Assembly (NCBI GenBank): GCA_000310025.1
Contig: FN649744.1
Location: 2,055,459-2,070,961, forward strand
Reading direction: 5' to 3'
DNA length: 15,503 nt
From: Ectocarpus siliculosus
Lineage: Eukaryota; Sar; Phaeophyceae; Ectocarpales; Ectocarpaceae
Position 1 is the first letter of the stretch. The number at the start of each line of letters is the position of its first letter. The notes beneath the pieces were generated by a model. The model worked only from the letters and a program-made list of their open reading frames with translations. It was not told where the DNA came from and searched no databases. The position numbers and the translations under genes are program-made. Below are positions 1-8,326 of this stretch, one piece after another.

Positions 1-888
1 TGGACCCCGCAGCCACGCGACTTCATCGTTCACCTCGAGACGTTCGCGAAAGCGTTCTTCGCCGTGTTGGACCATGGTACACACGCCGCAGGCGAACCAT
101 CGACCGGCCGCAGGCAACAGTTGAAAGCCGAGATCAGCCGCATTGTGTCCAACGCCCGGGACTACCTCAGCCTTCATTCGGCGGAAATCATGGGTCAAGA
201 AGCAGCGGTGAAGACGCGCCTGATCACCGACACCAACACCGACATCAACGAGTATCTCGGGAACATCTCAGACCTTGGCGCCGCGATCCGCGCCGACCAC
301 GACATCTCCCCGCCGGCGGCTGACGACGTGCAACCCGTCCCCCCCCCTGCGTTTTCGCGGCTGCGCGGCCTCACCGCGGAAGGCAACGCCAACGCCATCG
401 TCGGAAAGCTGAACAACGGCCTGGCCGGGCTCCCGCAGCCACAGAAGAGGAAAGCGTCAGCGAGCAGCGCCACGAGCGGTCATACAGCATCCCGCCCGCG
501 GATAACCGCAGCACCCGTCGCCAACCAACACGCGGTGGCGACGCTGTCCCCGTTCCAGCAGGACCTCCTCACGTGGGGAACCCCCCACCGCGCGTGTCAC
601 TCCCACTGGAAAGGACAAAAGTGCACCCGCCCGCATTGCGCCCTCAACCACGTACAGGTTCACCCCAGCGTCGCCCCCCCCGGTCCGCCGCCCATAGCGC
701 CAGTCCGGGCCCCCGCACCCGCGACCGCCCTTGCCCCTGCCCCCGCACCCGCCCCTGCCCCCGCTGCACCACGCCCCGTAGTCGCCCGGTACAGCAACAA
801 CTACAGGCCACGGAGCAGCAGGTGCCAACTCCTGACAATACGGGCCCCATCCAGAGGTGGGGCCAACGCGGGCGAGGAGGGCGGATGA
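1..888 (+). CDS. gag: Gag-like protein of the YR element, copy A (N-terminus lost at window edge)
   Basis: The frame is open from base 1, which matches codon 312 of the copy-B gag frame beginning at 7050, so the first 311 codons lie outside the window. The visible part has a mixed helical region, then a CCCH zinc finger at 595-651 (C-X8-C-X4-C-X3-H), then a Pro/Ala-rich tract of AP repeats (about 700-780). CCCH-like Cys/His fingers with this spacing are, from general knowledge, found in some DIRS-like Gags instead of the retroviral CCHC knuckle. It should bind element RNA in a cytoplasmic particle. The last ~20 residues differ from copy B because A lacks two bases near 809 (CACGG against CACAAGG). 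That carries it past the TGA at 833-835, which terminates copy B, to a stop at 886-888. The first in-frame ATG is internal and is not a true start. Confidence 0.8.
   Translation, partial: WTPQPRDFIVHLETFAKAFFAVLDHGTHAAGEPSTGRRQQLKAEISRIVSNARDYLSLHSAEIMGQEAAVKTRLITDTNTDINEYLGNISDLGAAIRADHDISPPAADDVQPVPPPAFSRLRGLTAEGNANAIVGKLNNGLAGLPQPQKRKASASSATSGHTASRPRITAAPVANQHAVATLSPFQQDLLTWGTPHRACHSHWKGQKCTRPHCALNHVQVHPSVAPPGPPPIAPVRAPAPATALAPAPAPAPAPAAPRPVVARYSNNYRPRSSRCQLLTIRAPSRGGANAGEEGG
595..651 (+). other. CCCH zinc-finger coding segment of the YR-element Gag
   Basis: Cysteine codons at 595, 622 and 637 and a histidine codon at 649 give C-X8-C-X4-C-X3-H, within the usual CCCH range. The same segment is intact in copy B at 14051-14107. 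Metal and nucleic-acid binding is inferred from the spacing only. Confidence 0.7.
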
Positions 889-2340
889 CCCCACGGTAGC
901 AGCTTTTGTAGACAGGAGCAGGACCGTGGCGCTAACTGAAGCGCCTCTTCCCGGGTTGGTGGCACCGAACGTGTTCTACGGTGAGAGAAGAAGTACCCGC
1001 CCGAGTAAATCAAGTACGAGTAGTGAGGAACATGAAATTACTGCAGACCCAGAGCTACTGGACCCCTCTAACCAAGGAGTAGAACAACCGTGTACTCGTA
1101 GAAGTACCAGCCAAAGTAGACCACGCACCAATAGTGATGAACATGAAATTACTGCAGAACCAGAACCGGCGCTAATGGACCCCTCTAACCAAGGAGTAGA
1201 ACAGCCGTGCGCTAGACTTGAACAAGTGAGAGAAAAAGATCCCCGTAACACGGGAGAAAACAATAGACCCGGCGTGAACGCTGGAAAAGACCCCCGTTAC
1301 CGGGGAGAAAAAGACCCCTCGCACCAGGGAGAAGATCGCAAGAGTGCTAGACCCAATACGTGTATTGGAGACAAAGACAGAGAAAGACCTAGTGGTAACA
1401 CTAGAGAAGACCCCCGTTACCGGGGAGAAAAAGACCCCTCGCACCAGGGAGAAGATCGCAAGAGTGCTAGACCCAATACGTGTATTGGAGACAAAGACAG
1501 AGAAAGACCTAGTGGTAACACTAGAGAAGACCCCCGTTACCGGGGAGAAAAAGACCCCTCGCACCAGGGAGAAGACCACAAGAGTGCTAGACCCAATACG
1601 TGTATTGGAGACAAAGACAGAGAAAGACCTAGTGGTACACTAGAGAAGACCCCCGTTACCGGGGAGAAAAAGACCCCTCGCACCAGGGAGAAGATCGCAA
1701 GAGTGCTAGACCCAATACGTGTATTGGAGACAAAGACAGAGAAAGACCTAGTGGTAACACTAGAGAAGACCCCCGTTACCGGGGAGAAAAAGACCCCTCG
1801 CACCAGGGAGAAGATCACAAGAGTGCTAGACCCAATACGTGTATTGGAGACAAAGACAGAGAAAGACCTAGTGGAAACACTAGAGAAGACCCCCCTTACC
1901 GGGGAGAAAAAGACCCCTCGCACCAGGGAGAAGATCGCAAGAGTGCTAGACCCAATACGTGTATTGGAGACAAAGACCCCTACGGCAAGAGGGACTCGGA
2001 TAGTGACGGGTCGGCAGCCTTGCCACCTCCTTATGGGAAGCTACTGGCTGAAATGTGGAGAGAACAAAAGGAATGCCTAGCACGTGGTACACGACTTGAC
2101 GAAAAACAGGAAATCATTCACGAACTTGCGAAGACTGGTAGCATGCTTCTAAAAACGAACGACGGAAAGTTGGGAGACGTCGCGAGGGAAATCGGCGGCA
2201 CCTTGGTGTCACCGCCGCTAAACCTGAGCGACCTCGAACAACACTCACTTCGGAACCAAAAAACACTTCCCAGACTTAGCGAATCTCATAGACATCGTAG
2301 ACAACAGTGTGCCAGCAAAAACGCACGACAGCCCGCCTAA
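836..2340 (+). pseudogene. Repeat-rich N-terminal part of the YR-element pol, copy A, with a frameshift in the array
   Basis: After the TGA at 833-835 this frame is open with no early ATG (the codon at 857 is GTG). It encodes a hydrophilic protein with a ~37-residue direct repeat (EHEITA...DPSNQGVEQPC, twice, period 111 bp, from about 1030 and 1142). A 40-residue tandem repeat follows, rich in Arg, Asp, Glu, Lys and Pro (YRGEKDPSHQGEDRKSARPN and onward). In the third unit, near 1634, one A is missing relative to the other units and to copy B. The annotated frame is then lost (stop near 2080), and the ancestral frame continues one base earlier through 2340 with a helical segment (KLLAEMWREQKECLARGTR). 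No known domain is recognised. Its position between gag and RT suggests a linker or RNA-binding part of the polyprotein; that is inference. Confidence 0.6.
1289..1977 (+). repeat. 120-bp tandem repeat array inside pol, copy A (5 units plus a 90-bp partial unit)
   Basis: Units begin with GACCCCCGTTACC at 1289, 1409, 1529, 1648, 1768 and 1888. The period is 120 bp (40 codons) except the third unit, which is 119 bp because of a one-base deletion near 1634. Each unit carries inverted repeats: CCCCG-TTAC-CGGGG, CCCT-CGCACC-AGGG, CCAATA-CGTG-TATTGG and CTAGTG-GTAA-CACTAG. Units differ by a few substitutions, for example GATCGC/GACCAC/GATCAC. Confidence 0.95.
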
Positions 2341-2599
2341 CCTCGAGAGCGCTCTTCGATGCGGAAATCACAGTACGATAGACGCCCACACGGAACTGGT
2401 GTGGAAGAAGCTGATAGACGACGTCGAACAGAACAGATGCCTCGTATTCGACGTAGCGGACGCGGCTCGCATGAAGGGCGTTCGCGTATCGCCGCTAGGA
2501 GCTGTGGTAGGAAAAAAAATCAGAATCATCAACGATTTTTCTTTTGACCCCAAACTAATGCGCGGACAGAAGGGAGGAGTCAACGTGGATACGGTAACA

Positions 2600-3789
2600 G
2601 AAGAAGTACCCGACTGTTTGCGCGGAGAGACTCTACCTGCTTTCCTTGCTGAAATAACGCGCTTGAGAGTCAAATGGCCTGACAAGAGGATACTAGTGTC
2701 CACAGCGGGCGTGAACAACGCTTACCGAAACGTGAGAGTTGCGCCAGACGATGCACAAAAATTCTGCTATGTGATAGGAGACGTACTAGTCGCCGACTTT
2801 AGACTGACGTTTGGATGGGCAGGTTCGCCCGGTTTTTGGGGAGTCATGGCGTCCGCTGCTGAACACTCACACCGCAACACCAACGTACACAACGTACAAC
2901 TAGTAGACGAAGGGATCGAAATGATGTCACATGTAAAAATAGTCGAGCCGTGGGAAGACGGACCACCCGCCCGAGTGCCCCGAGACGCCAATGTGAAACC
3001 GCATGACGGAGGCGGACCCCACGACGATTTCTCGTGCGGGGTGTACGTAGACGATTTCGCTTTACTGAAAGTACAACATGCGCCAGACGACGCTTCAGCG
3101 CTGGTAGCCTCCGCGTCATTAGCGTCTGACTGTGTGAGACTCTTNNNNNNNNNNNNNNNNNNNNNNNNNNNNNNNNNNNNNNNNNNNNNNNNNNNNNNNN
3201 NNNNNNNNNNNNNNNNNNNNNNNNNNNNNNNNNNNNNNNNNNNNGAAGAAGTACCCGACTGTTTGCGCGGAGAGACTCTACCTGCTTTCCTTGCTGAAAT
3301 AACGCGCTTGAGAGTCAAATGGCCTGACAAGAGGATACTAGTGTCCACAGCGGGCGTGAACAACGCTTACCGAAACGTGAGAGTTGCGCCAGACGATGCA
3401 CAAAAATTCTGCTATGTGATAGGAGACGTACTAGTCGCCGACTTTAGACTGACGTTTGGATGGGCAGGTTCGCCCGGTTTTTGGGGAGTCATGGCGTCCG
3501 CTGCTGAACACTCACACCGCAACACCAACGTACACAACGTACAACTAGTAGACGAAGGGATCGAAATGATGTCACATGTAAAAATAGTCGAGCCGTGGGA
3601 AGACGGACCACCCGCCCGAGTGCCCCGAGACGCCAATGTGAAACCGCATGACGGAGGCGGACCCCACGACGATTTCTCGTGCGGGGTGTACGTAGACGAT
3701 TTCGCTTTACTGAAAGTACAACATGCGCCAGACGACGCTTCAGCGCTGGTAGCCTCCGCGTCATTAGCGTCTGACTGTGTGAGACTCTT
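2600..3789. repeat. Identical 545-bp duplication flanking the sequence gap (probable assembly artefact)
   Basis: Bases 2600-3144 and 3245-3789 match by eye over their whole length: same first bases (GAAGAAGTACC), same last bases (GAGACTCTT), no difference found. They lie on both sides of a gap of exactly 100 N. Unmerged overlapping contig ends placed in a scaffold produce exactly this pattern. Confidence 0.9.
3145..3244. other. Assembly gap, 100 N
   Basis: Exactly 100 undetermined bases, the conventional placeholder for a scaffold gap of unknown size. The identical flanks suggest that nothing is missing here and that one flank should be removed. Confidence 0.98.
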
Positions 3790-3893
3790 CGGGCCAGCAG
3801 AGGCGGGCCAAACGCCCATTCTCGCCCCGAAGAAAAGCACAGACTGGAACACGAAAGTGAACTTTCTTGGACACACGATAGACACCCATAAAA

Positions 3894-4835
3894 ATGACGA
3901 TCGCAACAACACATGAGAGGATCGATGCGATAAGGACCGCGCTAGAGAACGATTGGCCACAGACCAGAGAATTCGCTAGTGTGCAAGAAGTCCTGAGTAT
4001 GGCTGGAAAACTCTGGAACATGACATATGTCATGAGGGCGGGGAAATATTTCGTGTGGCACCTCTTACGTCTCACTGGCCTACACGACAAGGCTAACAGA
4101 CGGTCGAGAGAGAAGAGGCAGGTACGTCTCGGTTGGGAGTTCCATGGAGACCTAGACTTCTGGAGATGGGCGCTGAAAGTTAAACTGGCGGAGAAAGGAG
4201 AGTCACTTAGCGCGTTTTTCTTTAACCACGTCCAACGCACGCCTTTCCGTCACTACCTGTCGGATGCTAGCTTCGACGCAGTCGGCGGACACTGTCCCGA
4301 ACTAAAGGTATTCTGGCGGTATCGATTTAAACCCGCGTTTACCGCGGAGCTGAAAAGGAAAGCGGAAGCCAAAGAAACCAGCGCGATCACGATCAACACG
4401 CTAGAACTGCTCGGAATGATAATTACATGTTGGGTGGTCCAAATGGTCGTGGGAGAAAAGCCGACGCAACACGGACAAGCTATCATGATGAGGGGAGACA
4501 ATATGTCGGCGGTGTCGTGGGTGAACAGATGTGGGGGCTCGAGAGACAGGCGAGCGGGACTGCTCATGAGACTGCTTGGTCGCATGGAGATTGAAAACGG
4601 ATGGTGTCATGTGGCAAAACACATCCCGGGACGCGAGAATACCCTCGCGGACGGGATATCTAGATGGAAGTCAGAGGACGTAGAAGTCAATGTGGAAAAA
4701 CTCACGCATGATAATAACTGGCGAATGCAAGACATCGGAGACACCGGAAGAGAGCTGATTGAAATGATACTGCAAGAGAAACTCCAGAACCAAAGAATGG
4801 ATGGCCTCGTATGGAGCCGCATGGCAAGCGTGTAA
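3894..4835 (+). CDS. RT connection and RNase H domain of the YR element, copy A
   Basis: A 313-residue frame starting at ATG 3894. The first ~120 residues look like the RT thumb/connection. The RNase H fold follows with all four acidic residues visible: D124 (LSDASFDAVGG), E171 (NTLELLG), D202 (RGDNMSAVSWVN) and D253 (ENTLADGISR). It should remove the RNA strand of the RNA-DNA hybrid. The N-terminal sequence continues the RT protein smoothly if one base of the AAAAA run at 3890-3894 is skipped. This is therefore probably the C-terminal part of pol in a +1 relation to the RT frame, not an independent gene. The run could be a programmed shift, a homopolymer error, or a mutation. The stop at 4833-4835 overlaps the recombinase start by 25 bp. 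Confidence 0.8.
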   Translation: MTIATTHERIDAIRTALENDWPQTREFASVQEVLSMAGKLWNMTYVMRAGKYFVWHLLRLTGLHDKANRRSREKRQVRLGWEFHGDLDFWRWALKVKLAEKGESLSAFFFNHVQRTPFRHYLSDASFDAVGGHCPELKVFWRYRFKPAFTAELKRKAEAKETSAITINTLELLGMIITCWVVQMVVGEKPTQHGQAIMMRGDNMSAVSWVNRCGGSRDRRAGLLMRLLGRMEIENGWCHVAKHIPGRENTLADGISRWKSEDVEVNVEKLTHDNNWRMQDIGDTGRELIEMILQEKLQNQRMDGLVWSRMASV

Positions 4836-6004
4836 AGAAAAGAAGTAATAAGAGTAAGACGAGAATGATGAGCAAAAGAACTAAAGAAGGTGTAATGACC
4901 CTAACGTGTTCAAGTACAGGAAGCGAACACGGGACGAAGGGAACGAGCGGTGAAGGCGAAAGGCTCCTCAGGATAATGGAGCACGGCTCCCTGAACGCGA
5001 GCACGCTGAAAGGATACCACAGCAAGTGGGACACGTGGACAGATGAAAGAGCTAAAGCGAATCTGAGTCCATGGTTGTACGAGGAGGACGGCGTGGATAG
5101 CGCAGTGAGAGAGCTGACTGTGTTTATGGCATCGAGGTGCTTAGTGTATAAGAACCAGAGCCAAACGGTGAAGGGGTACCTCGCGGCTATCAAGTACTTC
5201 CATAAACTGTACGCAGGCTGGGAGCTGCCCACGTCGCACTTCAGAGTGGCAGCTGTTGGGAACGCAATAGACAGACTGCATGCGAGGGCAGAGACGAAAC
5301 AGTTGGTAAGGCAACCGCTCACCGTGCCGATGATAATAGCGGGGAGAGAAAGAGCGCTGACGGATGTTTTCAGACTAGTGACGTGGATGGGGATCGCTCT
5401 CTCGTATTTCTTGCTGTGCCGAGCGTCTGAGCTGTGGGCCTACCACAACGGATTAGTACACACACGCCGATTTTTGTCTTATGAGGGGGAACCTCGTATT
5501 CTTCGAAGGATCGTGTCGGCTAGCGTGGGACGAAAGAAGGTGGGCAGACAGAGTAGAAGTGACTTTTCGCGCATCAAAAGCGGACCAAAAGAGGCGAGGC
5601 GCGGTAGTGACGAGAGAGAGAGAGTAACGCGGGACGAGGAAGTGGGACAGATGGCTGAGAAGATGGGGGCGCTCGAGATTTTGCTGAATCTGCTTGACGT
5701 GCACCCAGAGTTAGGAAGTACCGCGCCGCTCATGCAGTCGGTCAAGCAGGGACGGTGGGCAGTAGTGTCGAGGTCGGAAGCAACAACAGCGTTGAGAGAC
5801 ATGGCGAGAAGAGTAGGAGAAAACCCAACGCACTTCGCGCTACACTCAGGGAGGATAGGTGGTGCGACGCAACTAGCAAAGCAGGGCGCATCGGTTATTC
5901 AGATTCAGAGGGCGGGAAGGTGGAAGTCAGGAGCCTTTATGACGTACGTTAGGGCAGGAGGGGAAGGCGCTAATTATGTATCGCGCGCACTAGCGTCTAG
6001 TTGA
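4811..6004 (+). CDS. Tyrosine recombinase of the YR retrotransposon, copy A
   Basis: A 397-residue protein from ATG 4811, intact. It has a basic N-terminus (KRVKKRSNKSK) that could serve nuclear entry. A SAM-like core-binding region (about residues 60-170, STLKGYHSKWDTW through TVKGYLAAIKYFHKLY) is followed by the catalytic domain. Visible catalytic residues are R204 (LCRASELW), H345 and R348 (LHSGRIGG), W371 (GRWKS) and the nucleophile Y379 (MTYVR). In this class the recombinase integrates a circular DNA product by strand exchange through a 3'-phosphotyrosine link, replacing a DDE integrase, so no target duplication is expected. Its start overlaps the end of RNase H by 25 bp, as in other compact DIRS-like elements. 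Length is within the usual range. All catalytic residues are present, in contrast to the RT upstream. Confidence 0.9.
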   Translation: MEPHGKRVKKRSNKSKTRMMSKRTKEGVMTLTCSSTGSEHGTKGTSGEGERLLRIMEHGSLNASTLKGYHSKWDTWTDERAKANLSPWLYEEDGVDSAVRELTVFMASRCLVYKNQSQTVKGYLAAIKYFHKLYAGWELPTSHFRVAAVGNAIDRLHARAETKQLVRQPLTVPMIIAGRERALTDVFRLVTWMGIALSYFLLCRASELWAYHNGLVHTRRFLSYEGEPRILRRIVSASVGRKKVGRQSRSDFSRIKSGPKEARRGSDERERVTRDEEVGQMAEKMGALEILLNLLDVHPELGSTAPLMQSVKQGRWAVVSRSEATTALRDMARRVGENPTHFALHSGRIGGATQLAKQGASVIQIQRAGRWKSGAFMTYVRAGGEGANYVSRALASS

Positions 6005-6052
6005 AGGGGAGAAACAGCGTGGACAAGAGCGCCGAATATCGGGCCGCGCAGT
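6005..6052 (+). other. Short non-coding stretch after the recombinase stop
   Basis: 48 bp, GC-rich, between the recombinase stop and the first long direct repeat. It could be the 3' untranslated region or the B1 part of split direct repeats, but I find no second copy of it in the spacer 6494-6599 or after 7031. Confidence 0.4.
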
Positions 6053-6493
6053 GGGATATGACCTGGGCATAGACGTCGGGTTGGCCCGATAAGTGATACC
6101 TAGTGAGTCCGAGAGGAAGTCAATGGTTCGGTTCATAGGTTGGATTTTGGTTTTGATATTTCTTGGTTTCGGCGTTTCTGATTTCTTGTCGCTTTTTCTA
6201 ATAATCCAAATTTCTTGAGCAAATCACAAAACGAAGGATTCGGTATAACCGTGAATCCGTGGTTTGTGGAAGCGTACCGGAAATTTCGTGAAAGAGCGGC
6301 GAGAGACAAAAAAGGGTACACGGGGGTATAGCTATGTACAGGGTACAGAGAAGAGAGAGAGGTTGGCAGAAGCTTTTGGGATCCTTGGGAAGCCGAGGAC
6401 CTCGAAGGGAAAAACGTTGCATCGCCCGCAAAGGCAGTGCAGCAAAGCAGCAGCGAGAGAAAAGAGTTTTCGTTTGGGACTTGATCGAATTTT
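6053..6493 (+). repeat. Long direct repeat, first copy (3' end of YR element A)
   Basis: 441 bp beginning GGGATATGACCTGGGCATAG and ending TTGATCGAATTTT. It matches 6600-7031 except for a 9-bp insertion (ACGAAGGAT, near 6230) and two substitutions (ACACGG/ATACGG and GAAGAG/GAACAG). No protein-like reading: the frames through it are short and are shared by both copies only because the DNA is shared. A perfect TCGGG-TTGG-CCCGA hairpin sits at 6076-6089. Probably the downstream terminal repeat of copy A. Confidence 0.9.
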
Positions 6494-6599
6494 CCCACCC
6501 ACCCACCCTGTCGCTCAAGAGAGGAGGGATCAATGGGAAGAGAAAAATCTGTCTAGTACCAAATTTGTTCTCCAATCTGCGTTGACTTTTGTGTGTATG
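6494..6599 (+). other. 106-bp spacer between the two long direct repeats
   Basis: It begins with a CCCACCCACCCACCC tract and ends GTGTGTAT. It is not repeated elsewhere in the window. It may be the terminal B2 part of copy A, or host DNA trapped between two adjacent elements. Confidence 0.5.
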
Positions 6600-7031
6600 G
6601 GGATATGACCTGGGCATAGACGTCGGGTTGGCCCGATAAGTGATACCTAGTGAGTCCGAGAGGAAGTCAATGGTTCGGTTCATAGGTTGGATTTTGGTTT
6701 TGATATTTCTTGGTTTCGGCGTTTCTGATTTCTTGTCGCTTTTTCTAATAATCCAAATTTCTTGAGCAAATCACAAATCGGTATAACCGTGAATCCGTGG
6801 TTTGTGGAAGCGTACCGGAAATTTCGTGAAAGAGCGGCGAGAGACAAAAAAGGGTATACGGGGGTATAGCTATGTACAGGGTACAGAGAACAGAGAGAGG
6901 TTGGCAGAAGCTTTTGGGATCCTTGGGAAGCCGAGGACCTCGAAGGGAAAAACGTTGCATCGCCCGCAAAGGCAGTGCAGCAAAGCAGCAGCGAGAGAAA
7001 AGAGTTTTCGTTTGGGACTTGATCGAATTTT
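6600..7031 (+). repeat. Long direct repeat, second copy (5' leader of YR element B)
   Basis: 432 bp, nearly identical to 6053-6493 (one 9-bp deletion, two substitutions), ending 21 bp before the gag ATG of copy B. By position it is the 5' terminal repeat and leader, likely holding the promoter. A TATA-like TATAGCTA occurs at 6865-6872, but I cannot support it as a promoter. Confidence 0.9.
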
Positions 7032-7469
7032 GGTCCTAGACACGCCAGAGTGATGAACAACGGCAACAACCTGCAGCAGCAGGGTCAGGGTCCCCCCCAG
7101 CAGCTGCAGCCAGCGCAGCCAGCGCAGCCAGCGCCACCTCCACCGCCACCACCGCCGCCTCCCAACGGACCACCGCCCGCAGATAACCAACAACAGAGCA
7201 GCGGCGGCGGAGGAGGAGCAGCAGCGGCAGCTCCCCATGGTGGCGGACAGGCAGTAGCAGCAGGAAACCAGCCAGCAGGGGCGGTGGGAAACCAACAGGC
7301 GGCGGGAAACAACAACGCGCCCCCCGCAGCAGGAGGAGACCAGAATGCGGGCGGAGCCGCGCCAGCCGGGCTGGGAGGCCCACCTCCCCCCATCAACCCA
7401 GTCCAGCTACTGCTGCAGATGTCTGTACTCCTAAAAGAGCAAAGCGATCGACTCGGCAACCTGGAGCTC

Positions 7470-7605
7470 AGGATGCAGCAACAGCAGCAGCAGCACCCGC
7501 AGTACCAACAGCAGCAGCAGCAGCAACAGCAGCAACAGCAGCAGCAGCAGTACCAGCAGCAGCAGCAGCTCCACCAGCAACAGCAGCATCAGCAGCAGCC
7601 GCAGC
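7470..7605 (+). repeat. CAG/CAA polyglutamine-coding tract in gag copy B
   Basis: Nearly uninterrupted CAG and CAA codons encoding polyglutamine with a few Tyr, His and Pro codons. A slippage-prone microsatellite. The complementary strand reads as polyleucine, which explains the long Leu-rich antisense frame there. Confidence 0.9.
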
Positions 7606-8321
7606 AGCCTGGCCACCTCCCCCCTGCCGGCCTCCAGCAGCAAGGCCAGCCCCAGCCTATTAATCTCCCGCTAGGCGGCCAGCTCGTGCTACAGCCCCAG
7701 CAAGCACAGGCTCTGGGCCCAAATATTAACGTGTTAAACCAGGGCCTTAACACCCAGGTACAAAAGGAGAGGTTTCGCCGCGACACGAAGGCATGGGGAG
7801 ACGAGCCCGCGGCGACGCTGTTTCTGCTGCGCGGTGGGTGGTTCGTTGGCACCACGCTGTCAAAGAACGCAATTGCCCAGCTGCTCCGCAAAGTGGCCTA
7901 TCCCGACGCCGAAATGATCGATTCGTTGATGACCATCGCCAACGTCGATATCGCCAAGTTCTCCCCACCCCTCCCTACCGGGTGGACCCCGCAGCCACGC
8001 GACTTCATCGTTCACCTCGAGACGTTCGCGAAAGCGTTCTTCGCCGTGTTGGACCATGGTACACACGCCGCAGGCGAACCATCGACCGGCCGCAGGCAAC
8101 AGTTGAAAGCCGAGATCAGCCGCATTGTGTCCAACGCCCGGGACTACCTCAGCCTTCATTCGGCGGAAATCATGGGTCAAGAAGCAGCGGTGAAGACGCG
8201 CCTGATCACCGACACCAACACCGACATCAACGAGTATCTCGGGAACATCTCAGACCTTGGCGCCGCGATCCGCGCCGACCACGACATATCCCCGCCGGCG
8301 GCTGACGACGTGCAACCCGTC

Positions 8322-8326
8322 CCCCC
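8322..8326 (+). repeat. Copia target-site duplication, left copy (CCCCC)
   Basis: Copy A has nine Cs at this site (339-347). Copy B has six Cs before the left LTR and eight after the right LTR, 14 in all, which is 9 + 5. A 5-bp duplication is the copia norm; its exact phase inside the C run cannot be fixed. Confidence 0.85.

Larger units (their letters stand above)
2228..3916 (+). pseudogene. Reverse transcriptase of the YR element, copy A; length inflated by an assembly duplication, motif A Asp absent
   Basis: The frame opens after a TGA at 2225-2227. It contains the RT fingers (KIRIINDFSF, near 2508), motif A (STAGVNNAYRNV, from 2699), a motif B-like stretch (FGWAGSPGFWGV, near 2810), the YVDDF catalytic motif (YVDD at 3044-3055) and the motif D/E part (NFLGHTID, near 3860). 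There is no ATG near the beginning; the first plausible start codon is GTG at 2309, so it is probably translated as part of gag-pol. Motif A has Gly (2708-2710, GGC) where the first metal-binding Asp is expected, one transition from GAC. The 545 bp before the N gap are repeated after it, and 645 extra bases happen to keep the frame open; the real RT is about 215 codons shorter. It ends at a TGA (3914-3916) overlapping RNase H by 23 bp. Confidence 0.75.
1..6599 (+). mobile_element. YR retrotransposon (DIRS/PAT/Ngaro class), copy A, truncated by the left window edge
   Basis: Gene order is gag, repeat-rich pol N-terminus, reverse transcriptase, RNase H, tyrosine recombinase, all on the + strand with short overlaps. 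There is no DDE integrase and no aspartic protease; a recombinase with the R...HxxR...W...Y set ends the element, which defines the DIRS/PAT/Ngaro group. I see no methyltransferase domain between RNase H and the recombinase, so PAT-like or Ngaro-like fits better than classic DIRS. Bases 1-2050 recur at 7983-15503 (minus the copia insertion), nearly identical apart from a few indels and substitutions. The right boundary is uncertain: it could be 6493 (end of the first direct repeat) or 6599 (end of the spacer). Confidence 0.85.
7053..8326 (+). pseudogene. gag: YR-element gag, copy B, N-terminal part (interrupted by copia)
   Basis: Starts at ATG 7053; the codon before it, GTG at 7050, is not a eukaryotic start. 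Order: Gln/Pro/Gly/Ala low-complexity region with a proline run (about residues 29-43), a short helical, possibly coiled-coil segment (VQLLLQMSVLLKEQSDRLG, about 120-140), a long polyglutamine tract (7470-7600), then a helical core (KERFRRDTKAWGDEPAATLF and onward, from about residue 237) which overlaps the start of copy A. A Gag role (RNA packaging and particle assembly) is inferred from position and from the CCCH finger downstream. The reading is broken at 8326 by the copia LTR; the in-frame run on to 8387 is LTR sequence. Excluding copia and one TSD, N- and C-terminal parts are in the same frame and would total 588 residues. Confidence 0.8.
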